Program-made: the position numbers and the translations under genes
In this document: one piece after another, positions 26,678-35,198 of the stretch
Numbering within the stretch: the first letter of the stretch is position 1
How the letters are laid out: each line of letters opens with the position of its first letter
NCBI RefSeq assembly: GCF_014174405.1
Contig: NZ_JACEGA010000001.1
Coordinates: forward strand, 1 to 64,000
From: Variimorphobacter saccharofermentans
GTDB taxonomy: Bacteria; Bacillota; Clostridia; Lachnospirales; Lachnospiraceae
DNA: 64,000 nucleotides
Direction: 5' to 3'
Notes under the pieces: generated by a model
Told to the model about the DNA's origin: nothing
Databases searched by the model: none
What the model saw: the letters and a program-made list of their open reading frames with translations, nothing else

Positions 26678-26706
26678 TTGACATACCTTAATCCAAATGA
26701 TAACAT
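26678..26706 (+). promoter_or_regulatory. promoter for glmS
   Basis: Perfect TTGACA at 26678-26683, a 17-nt spacer and TAACAT at 26701-26706. A small hairpin at about 26704-26722 (ATGACT with AGTCAT) lies at the predicted 5' end of the transcript. The leader before the ribozyme would be about 165 nt. Confidence 0.6.
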
Positions 26707-26880
26707 GACTGTATCACAGTCATTCCTATTAAATTCGAGTATAGGAGTATTTCGATTGAAATGTGGAATAACCTATTAGATATTCACCGAAGGGAGGGCA
26801 GCCACATAGAATGTATTGTGATCACAAGGTAACTATTCACAAGATCAACCCAAGATCTGTCTAACAGAAATGTTTAAATT

Positions 26881-27030
26881 AGCGCCATGTACCTCTATTG
26901 GGTTAAGTAATTTAGAGGTTGACGAGGTAGAGAGTTAGCGAAGTGTTCGGCGGATGCTCTCTCGTGCACTTGGGCATGTTATGTATCGAAAAAAACTATG
27001 GGTAACTGTAGAACAACAGCGATACAACCA
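26881..27030 (+). ncRNA. glmS ribozyme
   Basis: A self-cleaving riboswitch activated by glucosamine-6-phosphate, upstream of glmS. The cleavage-site sequence A|GCGCC is at 26881-26886. The core blocks AGGTTGACGAGGTAGAGAG (about 26916-26934) and TTCGGCGGATGCTCTCT (about 26946-26962) are conserved, and a 3' stem pairs TGTATCG with CGATACA. Cleavage should fall between 26881 and 26882 and lower glmS mRNA when the amino sugar is plentiful. The 3' boundary is approximate. About 250 nt of leader remain before the glmS start, including a GNRA-capped hairpin near 27207-27224. Confidence 0.92.
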
Positions 27031-27278
27031 AGAAAATGAATTAGGTGCAGTTATGACTTCGTCATCAGTACGAAGCTTACTTGTGCTATGAATTCATGTC
27101 GAAATTCTAGAGTATGGGATTTCATATGCAGTAAAGAATACTTTATATTTATTATATTTGTTAGTGCGTAAGGATGGCTTTAGACGATCTTTAGCTTGTT
27201 GTGTCCTGGAAACAGGACGAAGCAGTTCAGGTTTCGTTTAAAACAATCCCTTATTGAGTGCGCGGAAAGGGAGTAATT

Positions 27279-29102
27279 ATGTGTGGAATTATCGGATTTA
27301 CAGGTCAAAGAGAAGCAAAAAATATATTAATCGATGGTTTAAAGTCCTTGGAGTATCGTGGTTATGACAGTGCAGGCATTACTTTATCAGGCAGGGATCA
27401 ATTTAAAACAATAAAAACAGTTGGTAAAGTATCGGATCTCGTTACGAAGGTGAATGAGTTCAGTGATCTAAAGCAAACCAGTGGAATAGGCCATACAAGA
27501 TGGGCTACTCACGGAGGAGTAACAGATCAAAATGCGCATCCACATACCCATGGAAGGGTAACCTTGATTCATAATGGCATTATAGAAAATTATCATGAAC
27601 TAGAGATGGAACTTTCTTCAGCTAGGAAACATCCAATTTCCCAGACCGATAGTGAGATAGTAGCCATGCTCATCGATAGTTTGTATGACGGAGATGCATT
27701 TCATGCAATTCGTGAGGCTGTGAAAAAACTGGAAGGCGCTTATGCTTTCTGCATATTGTTTTCAGAGGAACCGGGTACAATTTATTGTGTCAGAAATGCA
27801 AGTCCTTTAGTAGCCTGCCATGTTCCTGAGGGTTCCATCGTAGCCTCCGATATGGTGGCTTTGATTAAATTCTCCAAGGATTATTTTGTGCTACCGGAAC
27901 ATCATATTGCAAGGCTGACGAAGGAAGATATTACAATTTATAATATGGACCATGAAGAGGTTACGCCCAACCTGCTTCATGTGAATTGGGACATTACAGC
28001 AGCTCAGAAGAATGGGTATCCTCATTTTATGCTAAAGGAAATATTTGAACAACCAGAAGCAATACGTTCTACCATATTGCCCAGAATTACAATGGATAAT
28101 CTTCCTGATCTGTCTGTTGATCAAATTCCCAACCGGATATTTGAAAAGGTTAACCGTGTCATAATAACTGCCTGTGGTACAGCCATGCATGCCGGATTGA
28201 TTGGTAGGGCATTAATAGAAAAGCTTTTACGAATTCCAGTTGTTGTAGAGATAGCATCGGAATTTCGTTATCAGGAACCCATCATGGATGAGAATACGTT
28301 GGTAATTACCATATCTCAGTCCGGAGAGACAGCGGATACCTTGGCATCATTACGACTGGCAAAGGAAGCGGGTGCGGTTACATTATCTATCGTAAATGTG
28401 AAAGGCTCTACCATTGCACGGGAAAGTGATTATGTATTATATACCCATGCCGGACCGGAGATTGCAGTTGCAAGTACGAAAGCGTATACAGCACAGTTGT
28501 CATGCTTGTATTTACTTTCCTATCATTTTGCATATCTTCGTCGTACCATCACAAAGGAACAATGTGCGGAATATATTCAGGAACTTAAATCTGTAATACC
28601 GGCAGTGGAGCAAACCCTGCAATTAGATAAGAAAATCGATGCCATAGGAAAGAATTTGATATGTAAGGAGGATCTATTCTTTATCGGACGAGGTCTGGAT
28701 TATGCATTGTGCTGTGAAGGCTCTATTAAGCTAAAGGAGATTAGCTATATTCATTCGGAAGCCTATGCAGCGGGTGAGTTAAAGCATGGAACCCTATCAC
28801 TGATTACAGAGGGAGTTCCGGTAGTTGCACTGGCTACGCAGTCCAAGGTATATCCAAAAATGATATCGAATATCCGGGAAGTTAAAGCAAGAGGGGCAGA
28901 GGTAATATTGATTACGAATGAAAGACAGGAGATTAATCGTGAGATTTATGATTATCATATAGCTCTTCCAAATACCTCGGATATTCTGGCACCATTTACA
29001 GCAGCTATTGCTATGCAGCTTCTTTCCTATTATACCAGTGTACATCGTGGCTCTAATGTAGATCAGCCACGTAATCTGGCAAAAGCGGTTACCGTTGAGT
29101 AA
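27279..29102 (+). CDS. glmS: glutamine--fructose-6-phosphate aminotransferase (isomerizing)
   Basis: A 607-residue enzyme that makes glucosamine-6-phosphate from fructose-6-phosphate and glutamine, the first step toward UDP-GlcNAc. The N-terminal glutaminase begins MCGIIGF, with the catalytic Cys exposed after Met removal. TRWATHG and GRVTLIHNGIIENY are typical. Two SIS domains follow, with TACGTAMHA, ISQSGETADT and the C-terminal DQPRNLAKAVTVE. ATG 27279 is chosen because AAAGGGAG precedes it and Cys must be residue 2. It is controlled by the upstream ribozyme and feeds murA (43226). Confidence 0.97.
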   Translation: MCGIIGFTGQREAKNILIDGLKSLEYRGYDSAGITLSGRDQFKTIKTVGKVSDLVTKVNEFSDLKQTSGIGHTRWATHGGVTDQNAHPHTHGRVTLIHNGIIENYHELEMELSSARKHPISQTDSEIVAMLIDSLYDGDAFHAIREAVKKLEGAYAFCILFSEEPGTIYCVRNASPLVACHVPEGSIVASDMVALIKFSKDYFVLPEHHIARLTKEDITIYNMDHEEVTPNLLHVNWDITAAQKNGYPHFMLKEIFEQPEAIRSTILPRITMDNLPDLSVDQIPNRIFEKVNRVIITACGTAMHAGLIGRALIEKLLRIPVVVEIASEFRYQEPIMDENTLVITISQSGETADTLASLRLAKEAGAVTLSIVNVKGSTIARESDYVLYTHAGPEIAVASTKAYTAQLSCLYLLSYHFAYLRRTITKEQCAEYIQELKSVIPAVEQTLQLDKKIDAIGKNLICKEDLFFIGRGLDYALCCEGSIKLKEISYIHSEAYAAGELKHGTLSLITEGVPVVALATQSKVYPKMISNIREVKARGAEVILITNERQEINREIYDYHIALPNTSDILAPFTAAIAMQLLSYYTSVHRGSNVDQPRNLAKAVTVE

Positions 29103-29148
29103 GGTTGTAATCAGGAATAAGCTGTTGTATAATGTGTACCATATTATT

Positions 29149-29323
29149 GTATAGATTATTTAGGTAATTGCGAAACTCTGAAGATATCTTAATTGCGTAT
29201 ACAGCAGATACATATTCCTGCGCAAACCCGCTCCTTCCGCTATGGTTTGCGCAGGAATATGTATCCACTGTTTACACAATGGCCACAATTATTTAGTTTC
29301 GCATTTACCTGGTATAGATTATT
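29149..29323. mobile_element. MITE-like foldback with 12-bp flanking direct repeats
   Basis: GTATAGATTATT occurs exactly at 29149-29160 and 29312-29323, flanking a 151-bp element. The element ends are imperfect inverted repeats (29162-29177 with 29295-29310, one mismatch). A perfect inner stem of about 22 bp pairs GATACATATTCC... with its complement around a 15-nt loop. The arrangement resembles a small non-autonomous transposon and its target duplication. It contains no reading frame. It lies between glmS and tatD. Confidence 0.6.
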
Positions 29324-29392
29324 AATCAGAAGGTAATATGAGTACTGTGCTGATGCCCCGATATGAGGGGCATTGGCAGAATGGAGAATAAA

Positions 29393-30166
29393 ATGATATT
29401 TGAAACACATGCTCATTATGAGGATGAAGCATTTGATGAGGATAGAGAGGAATTGTTGAATTCCTTACCGAAACAGGGAATCCAATACGTGGTCAATGTG
29501 GGGTCTGATTTCAGCACACTGGATCAGGTGATTGCATTGACGGAACAATATTCCTATATCTATGGAGCAATTGGTGTTCATCCTGGAAATACCCAAGTAT
29601 TAAATGAAGAAACTTTCGCACAGCTAAAAGAGAAGATTGGACATCCGAAATGCGTAGCCATCGGAGAAATCGGTCTTGATTATTATTGGGATACCCCGGA
29701 TCGGGAAACTCAGAAAATCTGGTTCGCAAAGCAGATGGAGCTTGCGAAAGAAGTAAATTTACCGATGGTTATACACAGCAGAGATGCAGCAAATGATACT
29801 TATGGCATGATGAAGGAAGCCAATTCGGAGAAGGTGGGAGCAATTATTCACTGCTTCGGATATGGTAAGGAACAGGCAAGACAGTATCTGAATATGGGCT
29901 TTTACCTGGGAATCGGAGGCGTTGTAACCTTTACCAATGGTAGGAAATTGAAAGAAGTTGTAGAATACGCTCCCCTGGAACAGCTGGTACTTGAGACAGA
30001 TTGCCCCTATTTGGCACCGGTGCCACATCGAGGCAAAAGAAATTATTCCGGTTATCTGTCCCTAATTGCTCAGGAGATTGCACGGATTAAGAAGGTGGAG
30101 TGTGAGACGGTATTGCGTGTGACAAGTGAGAATGCAATGAAGTTCTATCGGATAGAAAGTAAATAA
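29393..30166 (+). CDS. tatD: TatD family metal-dependent hydrolase
   Basis: 257 residues, TIM-barrel amidohydrolase fold. The N-terminal ETHAHYED carries the first metal histidines. GAIGVHPGN, AIGEIGLDYYWD, VIHSRDA, IIHCF and LETDCPYLAP are the remaining family motifs. TatD proteins are 3'-5' DNA/RNA exonucleases or D-aminoacyl-tRNA-related hydrolases. ATG 29393 has GGAGA 5 nt upstream and gives the usual length. rsmA follows as in most Firmicutes, although the ribonuclease M5 gene often found between them is absent. Confidence 0.9.
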   Translation: MIFETHAHYEDEAFDEDREELLNSLPKQGIQYVVNVGSDFSTLDQVIALTEQYSYIYGAIGVHPGNTQVLNEETFAQLKEKIGHPKCVAIGEIGLDYYWDTPDRETQKIWFAKQMELAKEVNLPMVIHSRDAANDTYGMMKEANSEKVGAIIHCFGYGKEQARQYLNMGFYLGIGGVVTFTNGRKLKEVVEYAPLEQLVLETDCPYLAPVPHRGKRNYSGYLSLIAQEIARIKKVECETVLRVTSENAMKFYRIESK

Positions 30167-30238
30167 TCAGGATTATCAAGGAATAGAAGAACGGATAATC
30201 TAAGTAATTACTAAGGAATAGGATATGTGAGGTAAAAC

Positions 30239-31105
30239 ATGGCTGAATTGGGTAACCCCAAAAATACAATTGAAATATTGAATAAGTATAAATTTGTTTT
30301 TCAGAAGAAATTCGGGCAAAATTTTTTGATTGATACACATGTCCTGGATAAAATCATTCAAGCTGCAGATATCACAAAGGATGATTTTGTTCTCGAAATC
30401 GGTCCGGGGATTGGAACTCTGACGCAGTATCTGTGTGAGCATGCAAGGGAGGTAGTCGCAGTTGAAATTGATAAAATGCTGATACCCATCCTTTCAGATA
30501 CGTTATCAAAGTACAATAATGTGACCGTTATCCATCAGGATGTGCTAAAGCTGGATTTGAATGCATTAGTACAGGAAAAAAATCAGGGAAAACCCATCAA
30601 GGTGGTAGCAAATTTACCTTACTATATTACTACACCGATTATTATGGATTTATTTGAGCGGCATTTACCCTTAATTAATATCACGGTAATGGTCCAAAAA
30701 GAGGTAGCGGACCGAATGCAGGCAGTACCCGGAACAAAAGATTACGGAGCTCTTTCGCTGGCCGTACAATATTATGCGAAGCCCTATATAGCAGCCAATG
30801 TTCCGCCAAACTGCTTTATGCCCCGCCCCAATGTAGGCTCTGCAGTGATTAATCTAACCCTTCATACCCAGGCACCGGTTCAGGTGTCAGATGAGAAGCT
30901 TTTATTTCAGATGATAAGAGCCTCCTTTAACCAAAGACGTAAAACCCTGGTCAACGGATTGAATAATTCATCAGAGCTGCCCTTTAGTAAAGAAAGGATT
31001 AGCAATGCTATAAAAGAAATTGGACTCTCTGAGAATGTCAGAGGAGAAGCATTAACTTTGGAGCAGTTCGCACAGCTGGCGAACGCATTATCCGATCACA
31101 GCTAA
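30239..31105 (+). CDS. rsmA: 16S rRNA (adenine(1518)-N(6)/adenine(1519)-N(6))-dimethyltransferase
   Basis: A 288-residue KsgA family enzyme that dimethylates two adjacent adenines near the 3' end of 16S rRNA, a late step in 30S assembly. KKFGQNFLID, the SAM motif LEIGPGIGTLTQYL and the catalytic VANLPYYITTPI are all present. The C-terminal ASFNQRRKTLVNGL block is intact. GAGG lies just before the ATG. It ends at a strong terminator. Confidence 0.96.
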   Translation: MAELGNPKNTIEILNKYKFVFQKKFGQNFLIDTHVLDKIIQAADITKDDFVLEIGPGIGTLTQYLCEHAREVVAVEIDKMLIPILSDTLSKYNNVTVIHQDVLKLDLNALVQEKNQGKPIKVVANLPYYITTPIIMDLFERHLPLINITVMVQKEVADRMQAVPGTKDYGALSLAVQYYAKPYIAANVPPNCFMPRPNVGSAVINLTLHTQAPVQVSDEKLLFQMIRASFNQRRKTLVNGLNNSSELPFSKERISNAIKEIGLSENVRGEALTLEQFAQLANALSDHS

Positions 31106-31119
31106 TTTTTATACACAAT

Positions 31120-31157
31120 AATGCCCTAGCAACAGGAAATCTGCTAGGGCATTTTAA
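31120..31157 (+). terminator. terminator after rsmA
   Basis: A 12-bp perfect stem (31120-31131 with 31142-31153), a 10-nt loop and a T tail. Confidence 0.85.
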
Positions 31158-31232
31158 ATTGTAATACTTCCTATAAAAAGCTGATTGTGCGGAAAAATAA
31201 TAATTAACATACGAAAAAATTAAAAAAAGTAG

Positions 31233-31261
31233 TTGCATAAATATTAATTCATATGTATAAT
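31233..31261 (+). promoter_or_regulatory. upstream promoter for carB
   Basis: TTGCAT at 31233-31238, a 17-nt spacer and perfect TATAAT at 31256-31261. Confidence 0.6.
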
Positions 31262-31324
31262 ATATCTTATAAAGTAAATAAAATTGATTAACAAAAATAA
31301 TTTCAAAAAATTTGAAAATTTTTG

Positions 31325-31353
31325 TTGCATAATTATAGACTTTCGATTATTAT
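31325..31353 (+). promoter_or_regulatory. second promoter for carB
   Basis: TTGCAT at 31325-31330, a 17-nt spacer and TATTAT at 31348-31353. Both carB promoters share the same -35 box. Between this promoter and carB lies an A/T-rich hairpin closed by CGATATTA/TAATATCG (about 31377-31439). Confidence 0.5.
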
Positions 31354-31484
31354 ATATAACAATGAAATCAGACGGGCGATATTATGTTATGTATGGGAAA
31401 AGAAAAAAGCAAATTTTTTTTGCCCTTTTTTAATATCGAGTTTGTAATATGAGCTTTCGTTTCAGCGCAATAAATATGTATAAG

Positions 31485-31568
31485 AGGAGGAGAAATCCTC
31501 CTAAAAATCAAGGAGGAGAAATCCTCCTAAAAATCGAGGAGGAGAAATCCTCCTAAAAATCGAGGAGG
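31485..31568 (+). repeat. three tandem Shine-Dalgarno hairpin units before carB
   Basis: The sequence AGGAGG-AGAAAT-CCTCCT-AAAAATC(A/G) occurs three times with an exact 26-bp period (31485, 31511, 31537). A fourth AGGAGG at 31563-31568 is the actual ribosome-binding site, 6 nt before the carB ATG. Each unit forms a 6-bp hairpin pairing a Shine-Dalgarno with an anti-Shine-Dalgarno sequence. The last CCTCCT (31549-31554) could also pair with the real ribosome-binding site and hide it. This looks like a translational control or contingency element. Confidence 0.85.
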
Positions 31569-31574
31569 ATTAGA

Positions 31575-34500
31575 ATGAAGAAGAGAGACGACATTCACAA
31601 GGTACTAATTATTGGATCAGGTCCGATTATTATCGGGCAGGCTTGCGAATTTGACTATTCCGGTACGCAGGCATGTAAAGCACTCAAAAAGTTAGGGTAT
31701 GAAATCGTATTGGTGAATTCCAATCCTGCTACAATTATGACAGATCCGGGGACGGCAGATGTGACCTATATTGAGCCACTGAATGTGGAGAGGTTGACAC
31801 AAATTATCGAAAAAGAAAGACCCGATGGTCTACTCCCTAATTTGGGTGGACAGTCAGGTCTAAATCTTTGCGCTGAATTAGATAAAGCGGGTGTATTAAA
31901 GAAATATAATGTAAAGGTTATTGGTGTTCAGGTTGATGCAATCGAGCGTGGAGAGGACCGTATCGAGTTTAAGAATACCATGAACTCTTTGGGAATCGAA
32001 ATGGCAAGAAGTGAGGTTGCTTACACTGTGGAGGAAGCCCTGGCTATCGCTGAGGAGTTAGGATATCCGGTTGTTATCAGACCTGCTTATACCATGGGTG
32101 GAGCCGGCGGCGGTCTGGTATATAATGTGGAGGAACTTAAGACAGTCGTATCAAGAGGACTGCAGGCAAGCTTAGTAGGTCAGGTTCTTGTTGAAGAATC
32201 CATTCTTGGATGGGAAGAGCTGGAGTTGGAGGTAGTTCGTGATGCTTCCGGTCAAATGATTACAGTATGTTTTATTGAGAATATTGATCCATTAGGTGTT
32301 CATACAGGAGATTCATTCTGCTCAGCACCAATGTTAACAATATCGGAAGAGGTTCAGAAGGAATTACAGAGACAAGCATATAAGATCGTTGATGCTATTC
32401 AGGTTATCGGAGGTACGAACGTGCAATTTGCCCATGATCCGATATCTGGAAGAATAGTGGTTATTGAAATCAATCCCAGAACCTCCCGTTCATCCGCACT
32501 TGCGTCTAAAGCAACAGGCTTCCCCATTGCTTTAGTATCTGCAATGCTGGCATCCGGACTGAACCTATCGGATATTCCGTGCGGTAAATATGGTAGCTTG
32601 GATAAATATGTTCCAGATGGCGACTATGTGGTAATCAAATTCGCTCGTTGGGCATTTGAGAAATTTAAGGGATCGGAAGATAAACTGGGTACTCAGATGA
32701 AAGCAGTAGGCGAGGTAATGAGTATCGGAAAGACTTATAAAGAAGCTTTCCAGAAGGCAATTCGTAGCTTGGAAATTGGACGTTATGGATTGGGTTATGC
32801 TAAGGATTTTGCTTCAAAGTCTAAGGAAGAGTTACTGAACATGCTTCATGTTCCCACAAGTGAACGTCAGTTTATTATGTACGAGGCACTTCGTAAAGGT
32901 GCAACAGTAGAGGAGCTTTACCAGTTAACTAAGATTAAGCATTACTTCATTGAGCAAATGAAGGAATTAGTAGAGGAAGAAGAAGCCTTAAAGAGCTATA
33001 AAGGAAGTGTTCCTCCGGTTGAGAAGCTCAGAAGTGCTAAGCTGAATGGTTTTGCAGATAAATATTTAAGCAAAATATTAGAGATACCGGAGAATATGAT
33101 AAGAGAAAGCAGAATCAATGCCGGAATTAAGGAAGCCTGGGAAGGTGTTCATGTAAGTGGAACAGAGAATGCAAAATACTATTACTCCACTTATCATTTG
33201 AAAGAGGATTTATCACCGGTATCCGATAAACCGAAGGTAATGATCCTTGGCGGTGGCCCGAATCGTATTGGACAAGGTATCGAATTTGATTACTGCTGTG
33301 TTCATGCGGCATTTGCATTAAAGGAGCAGGGCTTCGATACAATTATCGTAAACTGTAATCCGGAAACAGTATCCACGGACTATGATACTTCCGATAAACT
33401 ATATTTTGAACCGCTTACATTGGAGGATGTACTAAGTATTTATGAAAAAGAAAAGCCTCTTGGTGTTATTGCTCAATTTGGTGGTCAGACACCACTTAAT
33501 CTGTCTGCTGAATTAAAGAAGTACGGTGTAAATATCTTAGGTACAACACCGGAGACCATTGATCTTGCAGAAGATAGAGACCATTTCCGTGCAATGATGG
33601 AGAAATTGAACATTCCGATGCCGGAATCAGGAATGGCTGTTAATGTAGAAGAAGCATTGGAAATAGCATCAAAAATCGGTTATCCTGTTATGGTTCGTCC
33701 GTCATATGTACTTGGTGGGCGCGGAATGGAGATTGTTCATGATGATGAAAGTCTTGAAGTATATATGAAGGCAGCAGTAGGTGTAACTCCAGATCGTCCA
33801 ATCTTAATCGACCGTTTCCTAAACAATGCGCTGGAATGCGAAGCAGATGCAATCAGCGATGGCGTTGATGCATTTGTTCCTGCAGTTATGGAGCATATAG
33901 AGCTGGCGGGAATTCATTCCGGTGACTCTGCCTGTGTAATTCCGTCATTGAACATTACAGAGGAGAATTTAAAAACCATAAAGGAATACACCATGAAGAT
34001 TGCTAAGGAAATGAAGGTATGTGGCCTCATGAATATGCAGTATGCGATTGAGAATGGTGTAGTATATGTACTGGAAGCCAACCCCAGAGCATCAAGAACC
34101 GTGCCGTTGGTATCGAAGGTATGCAACATCCAGATGGTGAAGCTGGCAACACAGATCATTACCAGCAAACTTACTGGCAAGCCATCACCGGTTGCGTCTC
34201 TAAAGGAAAGTAAATTTACTCATTACGGAGTTAAGGAAGCAGTATTTCCGTTTAATATGTTCCCTGAGGTGGATCCAATTCTTGGACCGGAGATGCGTTC
34301 CACAGGAGAAGTACTCGGCTTAGCAGAAACCTTCGGAGAAGCGTTCTATAAAGCGCAGGAAGCTACAAAAACAAAGCTTCCGGAGAGGGGTACTGTATTA
34401 ATCAGTGTGAACGACAGAGATAAAGCGGAAGTAGTAGATATTGCAAAAGGCTTTGCAGAATGTGGCTTTAAGATTATGGCAACGGGTGGAACCTACGATT

Positions 34501-34790
34501 TAATCGTTGCAAATGGTATTCAAGCAGAAAAGATCAATAAACTGTATCAGGGCAGACCAAATATTCTGGATGCTGTAACAAATGGACAGATTGATATTAT
34601 TGTAAATACACCAATTGATAAAAAGAGTGCAAATGATGACAGCTATATCAGAAAAGCAGCCATAAAAGCAAGAATCAGCTATGTAACCACAACAGCTGCT
34701 GCAAAGGCTACCATTGCAGGAATTAAGTCACTGAAAGAGAAGAGAGCAGGAGTGAAATCCCTTCAGGAGTTCCATAAAGATATTAAATAA
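31575..34790 (+). CDS. carB: carbamoyl-phosphate synthase large subunit
   Basis: 1071 residues, full length. It makes carbamoyl phosphate from bicarbonate, ATP and ammonia delivered by CarA, for pyrimidine and arginine synthesis. The duplicated ATP-grasp halves are clear: VLIIGSGPIIIGQACEFDY near residue 10 and VMILGGGPNRIGQGIEFDY near 554-572, each followed by the PAYTMGGAGGG or PSYVLGGRGME nucleotide loop. The C-terminal MGS-like allosteric domain (TGGTYDLI) is present. carA is not next to it, so the small subunit must be elsewhere. Confidence 0.97.
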   Translation: MKKRDDIHKVLIIGSGPIIIGQACEFDYSGTQACKALKKLGYEIVLVNSNPATIMTDPGTADVTYIEPLNVERLTQIIEKERPDGLLPNLGGQSGLNLCAELDKAGVLKKYNVKVIGVQVDAIERGEDRIEFKNTMNSLGIEMARSEVAYTVEEALAIAEELGYPVVIRPAYTMGGAGGGLVYNVEELKTVVSRGLQASLVGQVLVEESILGWEELELEVVRDASGQMITVCFIENIDPLGVHTGDSFCSAPMLTISEEVQKELQRQAYKIVDAIQVIGGTNVQFAHDPISGRIVVIEINPRTSRSSALASKATGFPIALVSAMLASGLNLSDIPCGKYGSLDKYVPDGDYVVIKFARWAFEKFKGSEDKLGTQMKAVGEVMSIGKTYKEAFQKAIRSLEIGRYGLGYAKDFASKSKEELLNMLHVPTSERQFIMYEALRKGATVEELYQLTKIKHYFIEQMKELVEEEEALKSYKGSVPPVEKLRSAKLNGFADKYLSKILEIPENMIRESRINAGIKEAWEGVHVSGTENAKYYYSTYHLKEDLSPVSDKPKVMILGGGPNRIGQGIEFDYCCVHAAFALKEQGFDTIIVNCNPETVSTDYDTSDKLYFEPLTLEDVLSIYEKEKPLGVIAQFGGQTPLNLSAELKKYGVNILGTTPETIDLAEDRDHFRAMMEKLNIPMPESGMAVNVEEALEIASKIGYPVMVRPSYVLGGRGMEIVHDDESLEVYMKAAVGVTPDRPILIDRFLNNALECEADAISDGVDAFVPAVMEHIELAGIHSGDSACVIPSLNITEENLKTIKEYTMKIAKEMKVCGLMNMQYAIENGVVYVLEANPRASRTVPLVSKVCNIQMVKLATQIITSKLTGKPSPVASLKESKFTHYGVKEAVFPFNMFPEVDPILGPEMRSTGEVLGLAETFGEAFYKAQEATKTKLPERGTVLISVNDRDKAEVVDIAKGFAECGFKIMATGGTYDLIVANGIQAEKINKLYQGRPNILDAVTNGQIDIIVNTPIDKKSANDDSYIRKAAIKARISYVTTTAAAKATIAGIKSLKEKRAGVKSLQEFHKDIK

Positions 34791-34856
34791 TGGTAGAATG
34801 AGTTTTATTTATTCAAATCTTATAGTAACAACTTGAACGTATATTATAACGTGGTT

Positions 34857-35048
34857 GGGGCTGTTGCATAATATATTTACAGGGAATATGACTTACCATA
34901 ATGCACTGTCGGAAGAACAGATTGTTGATTTTATATGGATAAGGCGAACTTTTTTGTCCGCCTGAGACATATAAAATCAGCAATGTGTTACTTCCGTCTG
35001 TGTGTGAGGTAAGTCATATTCCTTGCAAGTATATTACGCAACAGCCCC
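34857..35048 (+). repeat. 192-bp structured foldback element, copy A
   Basis: Almost the whole element folds on itself. An 11-bp outer stem (GGGGCTGTTGC with GCAACAGCCCC) leads through 7-bp, 15-bp, 6-bp and 17-bp stems to an apical GGCG/CGCC hairpin. A related copy is at 47449-47661. Internal-loop sequences (ATAATGCACTGTC, GTCTGTGTGTGAGG, ATGGATAAG) are conserved, while stem positions differ in paired fashion. It lies 67 nt after carB. It could be a structured RNA, a 3' UTR element or a small foldback transposon. The remaining intergenic DNA to 35198 holds nothing else I can name. Confidence 0.75.
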
Positions 35049-35198
35049 ACTATTCATTTATCCATAGGACCCTTCCTGTACCGCTATCAGCCATTGCTAT
35101 GATTACTGTGATATGTGGAATATTATATTTCTTACCGGAATATATTTAATAGAATTAGAATTGGCTATATTAATCAGGAAGAGTGAGGGAGTGATCGT

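Noticed and set aside
31485..31568. Possible CRISPR-like array because of regular 26-bp periodicity
   Set aside because: There are no unique spacers: the whole unit repeats, and each unit is a Shine-Dalgarno hairpin ending at the carB start.
31377..31574. PyrR-type attenuator before carB
   Set aside because: No PyrR-binding loop consensus is recognisable and no clear terminator/antiterminator pair abuts the gene.
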